DNA of 8,163 bases from positions 1-8,163 of the forward strand of contig JAAYOX010000028.1 of NCBI GenBank assembly GCA_012520135.1. The letters run 5' to 3'. The DNA comes from Clostridia bacterium (GTDB lineage: Bacteria > Bacillota > DULZ01). A model generated the notes under the pieces. The model saw nothing but the letters and a program-made list of their open reading frames with translations, did no database searches and had not been told where the DNA came from. The translations under genes and the position numbers were made by a program. Below are positions 1 to 7,046 of the stretch, piece after piece. Position 1 is the stretch's first letter; every line of letters starts with the position of its first letter.

Positions 1-1326
1 CTCCGGCAAGCCGCCGGGATTCATCGCCAGCCAGTAACCGGGCAATATTTCACTGGAAGCGACTTCAATACCCTGTAACTTGAAAACATACTGGTTGGCA
101 CCGATTTGCAAATTATCCCGGATCCGGATCGGTCGAACATAGATGCCTAAATCGGAAGCACATTGTCTTCTAACTACTGACAATCGTTCCAGTAGGTCTC
201 CTCCTTGACTCTCATCAGTCAAAGGAATCAAATTATATCCTATTTCAATTTCCAAAGGATCAACTTGGAAAAAACCCAAGACATTTTCCGGCTGCCTAGG
301 CTGTTTAGTCTGATCGTGAGCTTGAATTTGCTCTTCGAGCATTTTCTTTTTCTCTTCCTGAAGTAAAGTATAAGAAGTAAAACCTGTAGCAATGGCCAAA
401 ATCAAGAAGGGCAAAGTGGGTAATCCCGGTACTAACCCCAGCACTAACAGCATCACTGCTGCCAGACCGATGACTCTGGGAAAAGCAGTGAGCTGCTTCG
501 ACACATTACTGCCAAAGCTCTCTTCCGAACCGGACCTGGTAACCAGAATACCGGTACCGGTTGACACCAGTAGGGCCGGAATCTGGGTCACCAAACCGTC
601 CCCCACCGTCAAAATAGTATAAGTACGTAAAGCATCCATCACCGGCATGCCCAACTGCCACATACCGATAACGAAGCCGCCTCCGATATTAATCAGGGTA
701 ATAATAATGCCGGCAATGGCGTCTCCTTTAACAAATTTGCTGGCTCCGTCCATGGCCCCGTAAAAGTCAGCTTCTTGTTGGAGCTTCTTTCTTCGTTCCC
801 GAGCTTCCTCATCGGTGATCAGGCCACCGTTTAAGTCTGCATCAATGCTCATTTGTTTACCGGGCATGGCATCCAGGGTAAAGCGAGCCGCTACTTCCGC
901 CACCCGACCGGCACCGTTGGTGATAACGATAAACTGAATAATAGTAATGATTAAAAAGATAATTATTCCTACTACGTAATTACCGTGGACCACAAAATCC
1001 CCAAAAGCTCTGATGACTTCCCCAGCATCAGCAGTAGTGAGAATCAGCCGGGTAGAAGCCACGTTTAAAGCTAACCGTAACAAAGTGACTACCAGCAGCA
1101 AAGAAGGAAAAACGGAAAGCTGCAACGGTTCAGTCGTAAACATGGTGGTCAACAGAATGATAACCCCAATAGCGAGACTGAAAGTTAAGGCTATATCTAA
1201 AACCCTTGGAGACATGGGAATTACGATAATAAAAATAATCCCAATTACAGCGGCAGCAATTAATAAATCGCCGCTTCCCTTGAACTGTTTTAGAGTATTG
1301 CTTAAACCCGCATTAGGTGCTGCCAC
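1..1326 (-). CDS. flhA: Flagellar export gate protein FlhA (3' end cut by window edge)
   Basis: FlhA is the large inner-membrane component of the flagellar type III export gate; it uses the proton motive force and docks export substrates on its cytosolic domain. Reading the reverse strand gives 442 uninterrupted codons, about two thirds of a typical protein of roughly 690 residues. The N-terminal half is strongly hydrophobic with several membrane segments (about 20-38, 45-62, 72-90, 117-137, 203-222, 285-315). The FHIPEP family hallmark is clear: LRLALNVASTRLIL near 83-96, then GAGRVAEVAARFTLDAMPGK at 138-157 and IDADLNGG at 161-168, and a conserved YGAMDGASKFVKGDAIAG at 189-206. A charged linker (about 324-347) leads into the cytosolic domain, which is cut by the window. 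The start is GTG at 1326, preceded by AGAGGTGA at 1332-1339; no in-frame ATG fits. It lies 17 bp after the flhB stop. Confidence 0.97.
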   Translation of the reverse strand, partial: MAAPNAGLSNTLKQFKGSGDLLIAAAVIGIIFIIVIPMSPRVLDIALTFSLAIGVIILLTTMFTTEPLQLSVFPSLLLVVTLLRLALNVASTRLILTTADAGEVIRAFGDFVVHGNYVVGIIIFLIITIIQFIVITNGAGRVAEVAARFTLDAMPGKQMSIDADLNGGLITDEEARERRKKLQQEADFYGAMDGASKFVKGDAIAGIIITLINIGGGFVIGMWQLGMPVMDALRTYTILTVGDGLVTQIPALLVSTGTGILVTRSGSEESFGSNVSKQLTAFPRVIGLAAVMLLVLGLVPGLPTLPFLILAIATGFTSYTLLQEEKKKMLEEQIQAHDQTKQPRQPENVLGFFQVDPLEIEIGYNLIPLTDESQGGDLLERLSVVRRQCASDLGIYVRPIRIRDNLQIGANQYVFKLQGIEVASSEILPGYWLAMNPGGLPE

Positions 1327-1343
1327 TGATTTCACCTCTTACA

Positions 1344-2441
1344 TTAAATCTTTCCTCGCATACGATAAAGCATGGCTAGAATCTCCGCTACCGACTGGTA
1401 GAGCTCCGGCGGAATTTCCTGACCAATCTCCACATTTTTATAAATAAACTGCGCTACCGGCTTATCTTCAATAATAGGAATGTCATGTTCCCTGGCTTTG
1501 TTCTTAATCCTCTCTGCTATAACACCGGCCCCTTTGGCCAGTACCAAGGGAGCTCCCTCCGGTGACTCAACTTCATATTTTAAAGCCACTGCCAAATGAG
1601 TAGGGTTGGTTACGATTACTGTAGCCTCCGGCACGCTGTGCATCATCCGGTGTAACGCCAGCTGCCGCTGTTTTTCTCTCAATTTGGCTTTCAGCAAAGG
1701 ATCTCCTTCCATTTGCTTGAATTCCTCTTTGACTTCCTGCTTGGACATTCGAATGCTTTTTTCAAACTCTTTCCGTTGAAAAATGTAGTCCAAAACGGCA
1801 ATAGCCAGAAAAGCGGCAATTACACCCATGCCTATCTTAAATGTAAGTCCGGCGATCACCTCAACACTCTCAAAAACACTCATATCCACTAAGAAAAAAA
1901 GAGTCTCAACGCCGCCTCGTAGAATACTGTAACTGATGAAACCAACAATAACTATTTTCAAAAGGGATTTGACCAGCTCCACCAAAGCCCTACGAGAAAA
2001 CATCCTTTTAAATCCTTGTAAAGGATTAAGATGTGACAGCTTTGGCTGAATAGACTCCGGGGCAATCTTGAAACCCACCTGGCCCACATTGGCAGCTACC
2101 CCAATGGCCATAGCAACAAGAAACACCGGTGCCATCACCTTAAAATAAGTACTAAATAATTCCGTTACCAGGTGCCATAAATTCTCCTGGCTAAGGGGTT
2201 GCGCCAACCAATGTCCCAATAAGAGGGTGGCAAAACCGCCGGTATTCTCCAGAAAATAGTTACGCAGTACAAAGATCATCACCATGGAAACTAACAACAC
2301 CAAAGCTGCGTTAAGATCAGTACTTTTGGCTACTTGGCCCTTTTTCCGGGCCTCTTGTTTCCGGTGAGGTGTGGCTTCTTCGGTTTTTTCATCAGCAAAT
2401 AGTTGTAAATCAATCCTGAGCAGGAGTTTATCTTCCGCCAT
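1344..2441 (-). CDS. flhB: Flagellar export switch protein FlhB
   Basis: FlhB is the export-gate protein that switches substrate specificity from rod/hook to filament proteins. The 365-residue product has the typical N-terminus LRIDLQLFA followed by EKTEEATPHRKQEARKKGQV (about 18-37), four membrane segments (near 45-62, 100-118, 157-178 and 194-219), and a charged cytosolic C-terminal domain. The autocleavage motif NPTH is intact, with Asn279-Pro280 when counted from the ATG, in the context VTNPTHLAVALKY. Length is normal for the family. The ATG at 2441 shares its A with the fliR stop codon (TGATG), which suggests translational coupling; a TTG one codon upstream (2444) is an alternative start. 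GGGAG lies about 9-10 nt upstream of the ATG. flhA follows after 17 bp. Confidence 0.97.
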   Translation of the reverse strand: MAEDKLLLRIDLQLFADEKTEEATPHRKQEARKKGQVAKSTDLNAALVLLVSMVMIFVLRNYFLENTGGFATLLLGHWLAQPLSQENLWHLVTELFSTYFKVMAPVFLVAMAIGVAANVGQVGFKIAPESIQPKLSHLNPLQGFKRMFSRRALVELVKSLLKIVIVGFISYSILRGGVETLFFLVDMSVFESVEVIAGLTFKIGMGVIAAFLAIAVLDYIFQRKEFEKSIRMSKQEVKEEFKQMEGDPLLKAKLREKQRQLALHRMMHSVPEATVIVTNPTHLAVALKYEVESPEGAPLVLAKGAGVIAERIKNKAREHDIPIIEDKPVAQFIYKNVEIGQEIPPELYQSVAEILAMLYRMRGKI

Positions 2442-3205
2442 CAACGAAAACTCCCTATTACCGTAATCAGATCTCTTTCCATCTGGCTTAAAATGTTGCC
2501 GAAAACAACTGCCATGATGGGAAAGATCAGAGCCAGCACCAGTACCCCCAAACCAATTTTTAAAGGAAAGCCCAAAATAAAGACATTCAACTGCGGCACA
2601 GTCCGGGCCACCAAGCCTAAAGAAATCTCACTGACAAAGATGACCGCCAGAATTGGTGCCGCCAATTTAAAAGCTAACAGGAACATGCCTGTAAAAATCG
2701 ATACCACTTCCCGGGTTACTAAGGAATTTAGATTGACTCCCGCTGCAGGTACCAACTCAAAACTGGAGGACAAAGCCAAAATCATACTATGATGGCCGTC
2801 CATGGCTAACAGCATCATCATTGCTACTAGATTAAGGAAACGGCCTATTAAGGTAGACTGTACTTCACTGGTGGGATCAAACAGATTAGACATGGCAAAA
2901 CCCATACTGACGTCCATCAACTGACCCCCTATCATAATGCCGTGAAAAATAATATTGGCCACTGCTCCCAAAGCTAAGCCTACCAAAGCCTCCTCTACCA
3001 GCAGCAAGGCAAAGGTAAGGGCATCTACCTGCAATAATTGAGGATTGCCGGCAAAAGGAGTGACCACGGCCCCCAAAAATAAACCAATGCCAATCTTGCT
3101 CCATGCAGGGACACTCCGATTGGAAAACAAAGGTGCAACGGCAATGAAAGCTGTAATTCTGGTCACAGCCAGTAAGAAAACCAACCAAAGATTATAATCA
3201 ACCAA
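2441..3205 (-). CDS. fliR: Flagellar export gate protein FliR
   Basis: FliR forms the FliP5-FliQ4-FliR1 export channel in the centre of the MS ring. The 254-residue product is almost wholly hydrophobic with about six membrane segments. Family landmarks are VPAWSKIGIGLFLG at 32-45, GGQLMDVSMGFAMSNLFDP at 93-111, DGHH at 136-139 and LGLVARTVPQLNVFILGF at 196-213. Length matches the family (about 250-260). The start is TTG at 3205, chosen because AGGAGGGAG sits directly upstream (3211-3219) and because the protein begins at the usual place; there is no ATG nearby. The gene starts 12 bp after the fliQ stop and ends in a one-base TGATG overlap with flhB. Confidence 0.96.
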   Translation of the reverse strand: MVDYNLWLVFLLAVTRITAFIAVAPLFSNRSVPAWSKIGIGLFLGAVVTPFAGNPQLLQVDALTFALLLVEEALVGLALGAVANIIFHGIMIGGQLMDVSMGFAMSNLFDPTSEVQSTLIGRFLNLVAMMMLLAMDGHHSMILALSSSFELVPAAGVNLNSLVTREVVSIFTGMFLLAFKLAAPILAVIFVSEISLGLVARTVPQLNVFILGFPLKIGLGVLVLALIFPIMAVVFGNILSQMERDLITVIGSFR

Positions 3206-3217
3206 TCTAACTCCCTC

Positions 3218-3487
3218 CTACCGGACCAATGTACTGAGGCCGGCGAAAAGGTTGGAGGTGAAGTTTAACAGAGTGGTCAACATCCAAGAGCCAAAAATCA
3301 ATAAAGATAGGAGAACAGCAACAATTTTAGGCACAAAAGTCAATGTCTGTTCCTGGATCTGAGTTGTGGCCTGAAAAACACTAATAACTAAACCTACAGC
3401 CAAGCCGATAATCAAGGCCGGTGCGGCCAGCAATAAAGCCACCAGTAAAGCTTCCCTGGCAATATGTAATACGAACTCTTGGGACAC
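3218..3487 (-). CDS. fliQ: Flagellar export gate protein FliQ
   Basis: FliQ is a small two-helix membrane protein, present in several copies around FliP/FliR in the export channel. From the GTG at 3487 the product is 89 residues, the usual FliQ length. It has two membrane hairpin helices (about 12-38 and 52-77) joined by the conserved FQATTQIQEQTLTFVPK stretch at 38-54. GTG is chosen because GGAGG (within 3495-3500) lies 7 nt upstream and the protein then begins MSQEFVLHIAREAL, like relatives that start M(T/S)xEFV. The in-frame ATG at 3493 has the SD sequence touching it with no spacer, and a TTG at 3505 has no SD. A 65-bp gap separates it from fliP, the longest gap between genes downstream of flbD. 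Confidence 0.95.
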   Translation of the reverse strand: MSQEFVLHIAREALLVALLLAAPALIIGLAVGLVISVFQATTQIQEQTLTFVPKIVAVLLSLLIFGSWMLTTLLNFTSNLFAGLSTLVR

Positions 3488-3494
3488 TCTCATC

Positions 3495-3500
3495 CCTCCC
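3495..3500 (-). promoter_or_regulatory. Ribosome binding site deciding the fliQ start
   Basis: On the minus strand GGGAGG lies 7 nt before the GTG at 3487 but directly abuts an in-frame ATG at 3493. Normal SD spacing therefore favours the GTG as start. Confidence 0.65.
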
Positions 3501-3552
3501 GGCAAAATACTTCGCTAAACCGGCAACTATTCCCTTCCCCCTATTAATCCCC

Positions 3553-4326
3553 TTAGGCAAAACTCTCAAGCAGCGATTTGACTACCAAATACCACCCGTC
3601 GACCATTACAAACAGCATCAGTTTAAATGGAAGAGAAATCATAATGGGGGGCACCATAAACATCCCCATGGCCATCAAAGTACTTGCCACAACCACATCG
3701 ATTACCAGAAAGGGAATAAATATGATAAAGCCCATTTGAAAAGCAGTTTTTAACTCACTAATCACAAAAGCAGGGATCAACACATTCAAGGGAACGTCTT
3801 CCTTGGTTTCCGGCCGCTCCATCTCACTCATATTGACAAATAAGGCCAAATCCTTCTCCCTGGTCTGATTAAACATGAATTCTTTGAAAGGTGCCGCCGC
3901 CAGTTCGATGGCTTCTTCCTGAGGCAGCTCTCCCGCCAAATAAGGATCTAAGGCTTTGACTTTAGCCTCTTCCAGTACAGGTGCCATGATAAAAAAAGTA
4001 AGAAAAAGTGCTAAACCGATCAGCACCTGGTTAGGAGGAGTTTGTTGGGTTGCCAGTGCGTTACGCACAAAACTTAATACTATCACCACTCGCGTAAAAG
4101 AAGTAACCAAAATCAAAATAGCCGGAACCAAAGACAACACTGTCAACAGCACTAATAGCCTCAAGGTTCCCACTACTTCTACCGGATCATCCGTCTGCTG
4201 AATTTGAAGATCAATATTAGGAAGCGGAATGGGCTGGGCTTGTACTAATTCTCCGAATCCAACCCAGAGAAGCAGCCCTGCTCCCAGCGCCAACAACCAT
4301 CGTTTTTTCCTCGTCATCCTGTTCAT
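3553..4326 (-). CDS. fliP: Flagellar export gate protein FliP
   Basis: FliP is the main subunit of the flagellar export channel; it is unusual in carrying a cleavable signal peptide. From ATG at 4326 the product has 257 residues. Residues 1-30 look like a signal peptide: basic MNRMTRKKR, a hydrophobic core LLALGAGLLLWVGFG and a possible cleavage after LVQA. Then come membrane segments at about 55-75 and 100-118 and the family signature SFTRVVIVLSFVRNALATQQ at 76-95 followed by TPPNQVLIGL. A periplasmic stretch (about 120-180) leads to the last two helices. The methionine-rich MAMGMFMVPP at 218-227, the region that forms the pore gasket in known structures, and LPFKLMLFVMVDGW at 232-245 are intact. 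The ATG overlaps the fliO stop (ATGA), with AGGA 7 nt upstream. An in-frame ATG at 4359 (268 aa) and one at 4317 are alternatives. Confidence 0.96.
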   Translation of the reverse strand: MNRMTRKKRWLLALGAGLLLWVGFGELVQAQPIPLPNIDLQIQQTDDPVEVVGTLRLLVLLTVLSLVPAILILVTSFTRVVIVLSFVRNALATQQTPPNQVLIGLALFLTFFIMAPVLEEAKVKALDPYLAGELPQEEAIELAAAPFKEFMFNQTREKDLALFVNMSEMERPETKEDVPLNVLIPAFVISELKTAFQMGFIIFIPFLVIDVVVASTLMAMGMFMVPPIMISLPFKLMLFVMVDGWYLVVKSLLESFA

Positions 4327-4646
4327 TCCTTGGTCCTGGGGCCCATGAGGTTTTGCCATGAACCCCTGAGTTTTGGTGTCTCTTGCTCTTCATATTGGGG
4401 TAGTTCTTTCAGTAATTCAATCTTTTGCTCCGAAATGCCGATTAAATAGTACTCCCGGCCTACCTTAACAATACAAAGACCGGCTTTCGGTCCCAGGGCG
4501 ATCCTCTCCATCACCTGCAGATTGCGGGAACCTTGCCACATCTGCCCCCGGGAGGCCCCAATTCTAATACTCCAATAAGCCAGCAGCAGTACCAACGGCA
4601 GAAATATGACTAAACGCAATAACGCTTTCCAAAGATCCCCCTCCAC
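4323..4646 (-). CDS. fliO: Flagellar biosynthesis protein FliO (FliZ type)
   Basis: FliO is a bitopic membrane protein that helps assemble the FliP/Q/R core; its sequence is poorly conserved. The 107-residue product has one N-terminal membrane helix (about 5-27, LWKALLRLVIFLPLVLLLAY) followed by a small cytosolic domain with the family pattern QVMERIALGPKAGLCIVKVG at 44-63 and YYLIGISEQKIELLKEL at 66-82. Identity also rests on position, between fliN and fliP. GTG at 4646 is taken as start because GGGGG lies about 9 nt upstream and this gives a 13-bp gap after fliN. An in-frame ATG at 4730 would add 28 hydrophilic residues that overlap fliN by about 70 bp and look unlike FliO. It is shorter than the Bacillus FliZ, with no periplasmic signal-peptide region. 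Confidence 0.85.
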   Translation of the reverse strand: MEGDLWKALLRLVIFLPLVLLLAYWSIRIGASRGQMWQGSRNLQVMERIALGPKAGLCIVKVGREYYLIGISEQKIELLKELPQYEEQETPKLRGSWQNLMGPRTKE

Positions 4647-4659
4647 CGGCTCAAGCCCC

Positions 4660-5046
4660 CTACTCTTTGTGCTTTTCTTCTCTGGATTCGTCGTTGGCCA
4701 GCTCTGTGATCCGAACGCCAAAATATTCATTAATTACCACAATCTCGCCTCTACCAAAGGGGACTCCATTCAAATCGATCTTCACCGGATCGCCGGCTAA
4801 ACAATCCAGGGTCAGCACCATCTCCTCAGTTAGTTCCAGGATCTCCCGGACGGATAGCTGGGTAGAGCCCAACTCTACATCTACAGTTAGCTCTACATCA
4901 GATAAAAACTGAATATCCCTGGTACTCTTCCGCTGGGTCTCGGGAACTTGGAGTTGCTGGTACTTAACCGGAGCGATTTTCGGCCCTTTACCCCCGTGAA
5001 GTGATTGAAACATTTCTTCAATCTCGTTGGCGCTTAAATGACTCAA
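4660..5046 (-). CDS. fliN: Short flagellar motor switch protein FliN (single SpoA domain)
   Basis: FliN is a C-ring protein at the cytoplasmic base of the motor, needed for torque, switching and docking of export cargo. The 128-residue product has a C-terminal SpoA (FliN/FliM_C) domain at about 45-118: IQFLSDVELTVDVELGST, then SVREILELTEEMVLTLD, and GDPVKIDLNGVPFGRGEIVVINEYFGVRI without its breaks. The first 15 residues, MSHLSANEIEEMFQS, resemble the N-terminal LSQxEIDALL motif of FliM and FliY that binds phospho-CheY. The middle CheC-like domain of FliM/FliY is absent; a linker of about 25 residues joins motif and SpoA domain. The start is TTG at 5046 with GGGGAGGGG just upstream. It follows fliL by 13 bp and precedes fliO by 13 bp. 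Calling it a FliY remnant is possible, but nothing looks broken. Confidence 0.9.
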   Translation of the reverse strand: MSHLSANEIEEMFQSLHGGKGPKIAPVKYQQLQVPETQRKSTRDIQFLSDVELTVDVELGSTQLSVREILELTEEMVLTLDCLAGDPVKIDLNGVPFGRGEIVVINEYFGVRITELANDESREEKHKE

Positions 5047-5059
5047 AGCAACCCCTCCC

Positions 5060-5494
5060 CTACTGAATAATGAATTGCTCGAAATACAAACCTACAACTT
5101 CACCCTCTGTTAAGTGAGAGTTTATAGCTGCAATAAGCTCTTCTTTCAGGCGATCACGATCCTCCAAATCGCCGGCGTTTTTGGCAGCCAGAACAGAGTT
5201 AATCGTATCTTTGATTTTATATTGCTTTTCGGTCATTTCTTTAATGACTTTCTTCTCACTAGTTTCTACTGTAATATAGGTGCGCAAAAAACGACGGTAA
5301 TTATTATCCTTCAGATTAACAGTAAAAGTTTCCAGTGGAACTTGATAAATAGGAAGCTCCCTCTCCTGAGCCATATTCGGCGCCAGCAGAAAATAGACTC
5401 CCGCAGCAGTCCCTGCCATGACGACCAGGACCACTACCGCCAGTATAATCCAAAAACCTTTCCCGAGCTTCCTTTTTCCCTCTTGTTCACTCAA
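5060..5494 (-). CDS. fliL: Flagellar basal body-associated protein FliL
   Basis: FliL is an inner-membrane protein that surrounds or stabilises stator units at the flagellar base. From TTG at 5494 the product has 144 residues: a basic N-terminus, one membrane helix (about 14-36, FWIILAVVVLVVMAGTAAGVYF), and a periplasmic domain with the family features LETFTVNLKD, RRFLRTYITVE and the end EGEVVGLYFEQFIIQ, where FliL proteins usually stop with a Y/F-rich FxxFIxQ motif. TTG is preferred because GGAGGAGG (5504-5511) is 9 nt upstream; the gene then overlaps motB by 8 bp. An ATG at 5521 (153 aa, 35-bp overlap, AGGG upstream) is a real alternative. Its position directly after motB fits a stator-linked role. 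Confidence 0.92.
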   Translation of the reverse strand: MSEQEGKRKLGKGFWIILAVVVLVVMAGTAAGVYFLLAPNMAQERELPIYQVPLETFTVNLKDNNYRRFLRTYITVETSEKKVIKEMTEKQYKIKDTINSVLAAKNAGDLEDRDRLKEELIAAINSHLTEGEVVGLYFEQFIIQ

Positions 5495-6242
5495 CCGCCA
5501 AAACCTCCTCCGTGAAAACATCTTTGGCCCTGATCACCATTACTACTCGACGATTAAGCTGCATATTTGCTTCGGTGTCGTTGGGGGCTACCGGCCGGAA
5601 TTCACCATAACCTACTGCGGCAAATTTATGGGGGTCCAATTGGTGCTCTTCAGTGAAAAATCGGATCACCCGGGAAGCCCGGGCTCCGGACAACTCCCAG
5701 TTGCTAGGAAATTGAATATTGGAAATCGGCCGACTGTCAGTATGGCCTTCCACATGAATCTGGAAAGGCAACCGTTGAAATAATTCTGCTAAAGGGTCTA
5801 GAATTCCTTTCGCCTCGGGCTTTAAATCTGCCTTAGCCGAATCAAAAAGCACACGGTCTTGAATATCCAAGGCCACCCCTGCTTCTTCGTAACGCAAGGT
5901 CACCTGATCTTCCAGGCCTGCCTCCGCCAGGGTCTGCTCCACCATTTGATATACTTCCATCAAAGTGTAATCGGGAGCCGGTGGACGTGGTTCCTGCCCG
6001 GAAGCCACCTCTTGAATACTGGTAATCGGATCCGGTTGCACCTCGTCTAAAGGTTTATCACCCCATTCCAGAACACCGATTCCCTGAAAGGAAGCAATAA
6101 AGGCCTGAAACTTTACTATATCAATGGCGGACATGGAAAATAGCAAAACAAAAAACACCAGTATTAATGTCATTAAGTCAGAAAAGGTAACCATCCAGAG
6201 AGGGGCTCCGGGTTGTTCCGATTTGGACCTGCGCCTAGGCAT
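5487..6242 (-). CDS. motB: Stator protein MotB (MotS/PomB-like, likely Na+ type)
   Basis: MotB anchors the stator to peptidoglycan and supplies the ion-binding aspartate. The 251-residue product has a basic N-terminus, one membrane helix at about 17-38 (WMVTFSDLMTLILVFFVLLF) with the essential Asp at residue 22, a linker with a plug-like region (about 40-60), and a C-terminal OmpA-like peptidoglycan-binding domain from about 115 to 238: VLFDSAKADLKPEA, HVEGHTDSRPI, NWELSGARASRVIRFF, VGYGEFRPVAPN and NRRVVMVI. The membrane helix resembles Bacillus MotS (WMVTFTDLITLILVFFILLF, from memory) more than H+-type MotB. ATG at 6242 has AGGTGA 6 nt upstream and overlaps motA by 8 bp; a TTG at 6245 is an alternative. 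Length is normal for the family. Confidence 0.95.
   Translation of the reverse strand: MPRRRSKSEQPGAPLWMVTFSDLMTLILVFFVLLFSMSAIDIVKFQAFIASFQGIGVLEWGDKPLDEVQPDPITSIQEVASGQEPRPPAPDYTLMEVYQMVEQTLAEAGLEDQVTLRYEEAGVALDIQDRVLFDSAKADLKPEAKGILDPLAELFQRLPFQIHVEGHTDSRPISNIQFPSNWELSGARASRVIRFFTEEHQLDPHKFAAVGYGEFRPVAPNDTEANMQLNRRVVMVIRAKDVFTEEVLAVE
5504..5511 (-). promoter_or_regulatory. Ribosome binding site for fliL inside motB
   Basis: GGAGGAGG on the minus strand lies within the last codons of motB, 9 nt before the TTG at 5494. It supports the TTG over the ATG at 5521, which lies upstream of this site, and suggests translation coupled to motB. Confidence 0.6.
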
Positions 6243-7032
6243 CAAAGCTCACCTCACGAGGACTTGCTGCTTCCGCTTTTAAATCCGGCGGCAGGAAAGC
6301 TTTCAGTTTTTCCTCCAGAATCCGGGGGTTCATCCCTGATTGGATAGCGATAATTCCTTCCATAATAATTGATTTAGCCAGCACCTCTTCCTGACTCCTC
6401 AATTCCAACTTGGTAGCCATGGGTATCAGCACCAGATTAGCCATAATGGCTCCATAAAAAGTGGTAACCAAGGCAACGGCCATTGCCGGGCCCAGCTTAC
6501 TGGGATCATCCAACTGAGCCAACATACCAATGAGACCGATTAGGGTACCGATCATACCAAAGGCCGGGGCCAAAGCACCCCATGTTTTATATACGCCGGC
6601 ACCGATTTCATGGCGATACTGCATATGCTCAATGTCTGTTTCCAAAATATCACGGATTAATTCGGGATCAAGAGCATCTACCATCATCTGAATCCCTTTT
6701 TGATAAAATGGATCATCCATCCGACCCATATCATCTTCTAAAGCCAGCAATCCTTCCCGGCGGGCTTTTTTGGCTAAGTCGCCAAACATGGCAATCAATT
6801 CATAAGGATCCATAGCTGTAGAACTAAAAGCCTGTCTGGTTATGTTGATCATATTCTTGATCCGTTCCACATCATAACTGACCAGTAAAGCGGCGATGGA
6901 TCCCCCAATGGTAATTAAGATGGAAGGGATGTTCCAAAACATATCGGCTTGGCCACCAAGATAGATGGAGATGGTAATCAATACAAAGCCGCTCACAATC
7001 CCGATAACGGTCATCAAATCAAGCTTTCGCAA
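6235..7032 (-). CDS. motA: Stator protein MotA (MotP/PomA-like)
   Basis: MotA forms the pentameric ring around MotB that turns ion flow into rotation. The 265-residue product has four membrane helices (about 5-25, 34-52, 153-173, 183-206), with a long cytoplasmic loop carrying the conserved KKARREGLLALE at 88-99, where charged residues contact FliG. Helices 3 and 4 contain APAFGMIGTLIGL (155-167) and MAVALVTTFYGAIMANL (184-200). Thr163 and the Thr190-Thr191 pair match the positions where Na+-driven PomA and MotP carry threonine. The C-terminus has IMEGIIAIQSGMNPRILEEKL, typical of the family. The start is TTG at 7032 with GAGGTGA 6 nt upstream. The gene lies 14 bp after flbD and overlaps motB by 8 bp. 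Confidence 0.96.
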   Translation of the reverse strand: MRKLDLMTVIGIVSGFVLITISIYLGGQADMFWNIPSILITIGGSIAALLVSYDVERIKNMINITRQAFSSTAMDPYELIAMFGDLAKKARREGLLALEDDMGRMDDPFYQKGIQMMVDALDPELIRDILETDIEHMQYRHEIGAGVYKTWGALAPAFGMIGTLIGLIGMLAQLDDPSKLGPAMAVALVTTFYGAIMANLVLIPMATKLELRSQEEVLAKSIIMEGIIAIQSGMNPRILEEKLKAFLPPDLKAEAASPREVSFDA

Positions 7033-7046
7033 CTAGTTTCACCTCT

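Noticed and set aside
1013..1447. Plus-strand open frame of 144 codons
   Set aside because: It lies antisense across the flhA start and flhB end, both clear family members; the translation has no recognisable domain.
3488..3552. The 65-bp purine-rich gap between fliP and fliQ as a small gene or regulatory element
   Set aside because: A TTG after a GGGAA stretch meets a stop two codons later, and no hairpin or promoter is evident; only the fliQ RBS can be supported.
4647..4730. Longer fliO starting at ATG 4730
   Set aside because: It would overlap fliN by about 70 bp with a hydrophilic leader unlike FliO; GTG 4646 has a good SD and normal spacing.
5114..5783. Plus-strand open frames of 133 and 121 codons opposite fliL and motB
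   Set aside because: They are antisense to well-conserved genes, and have low-complexity translations and no convincing SD.
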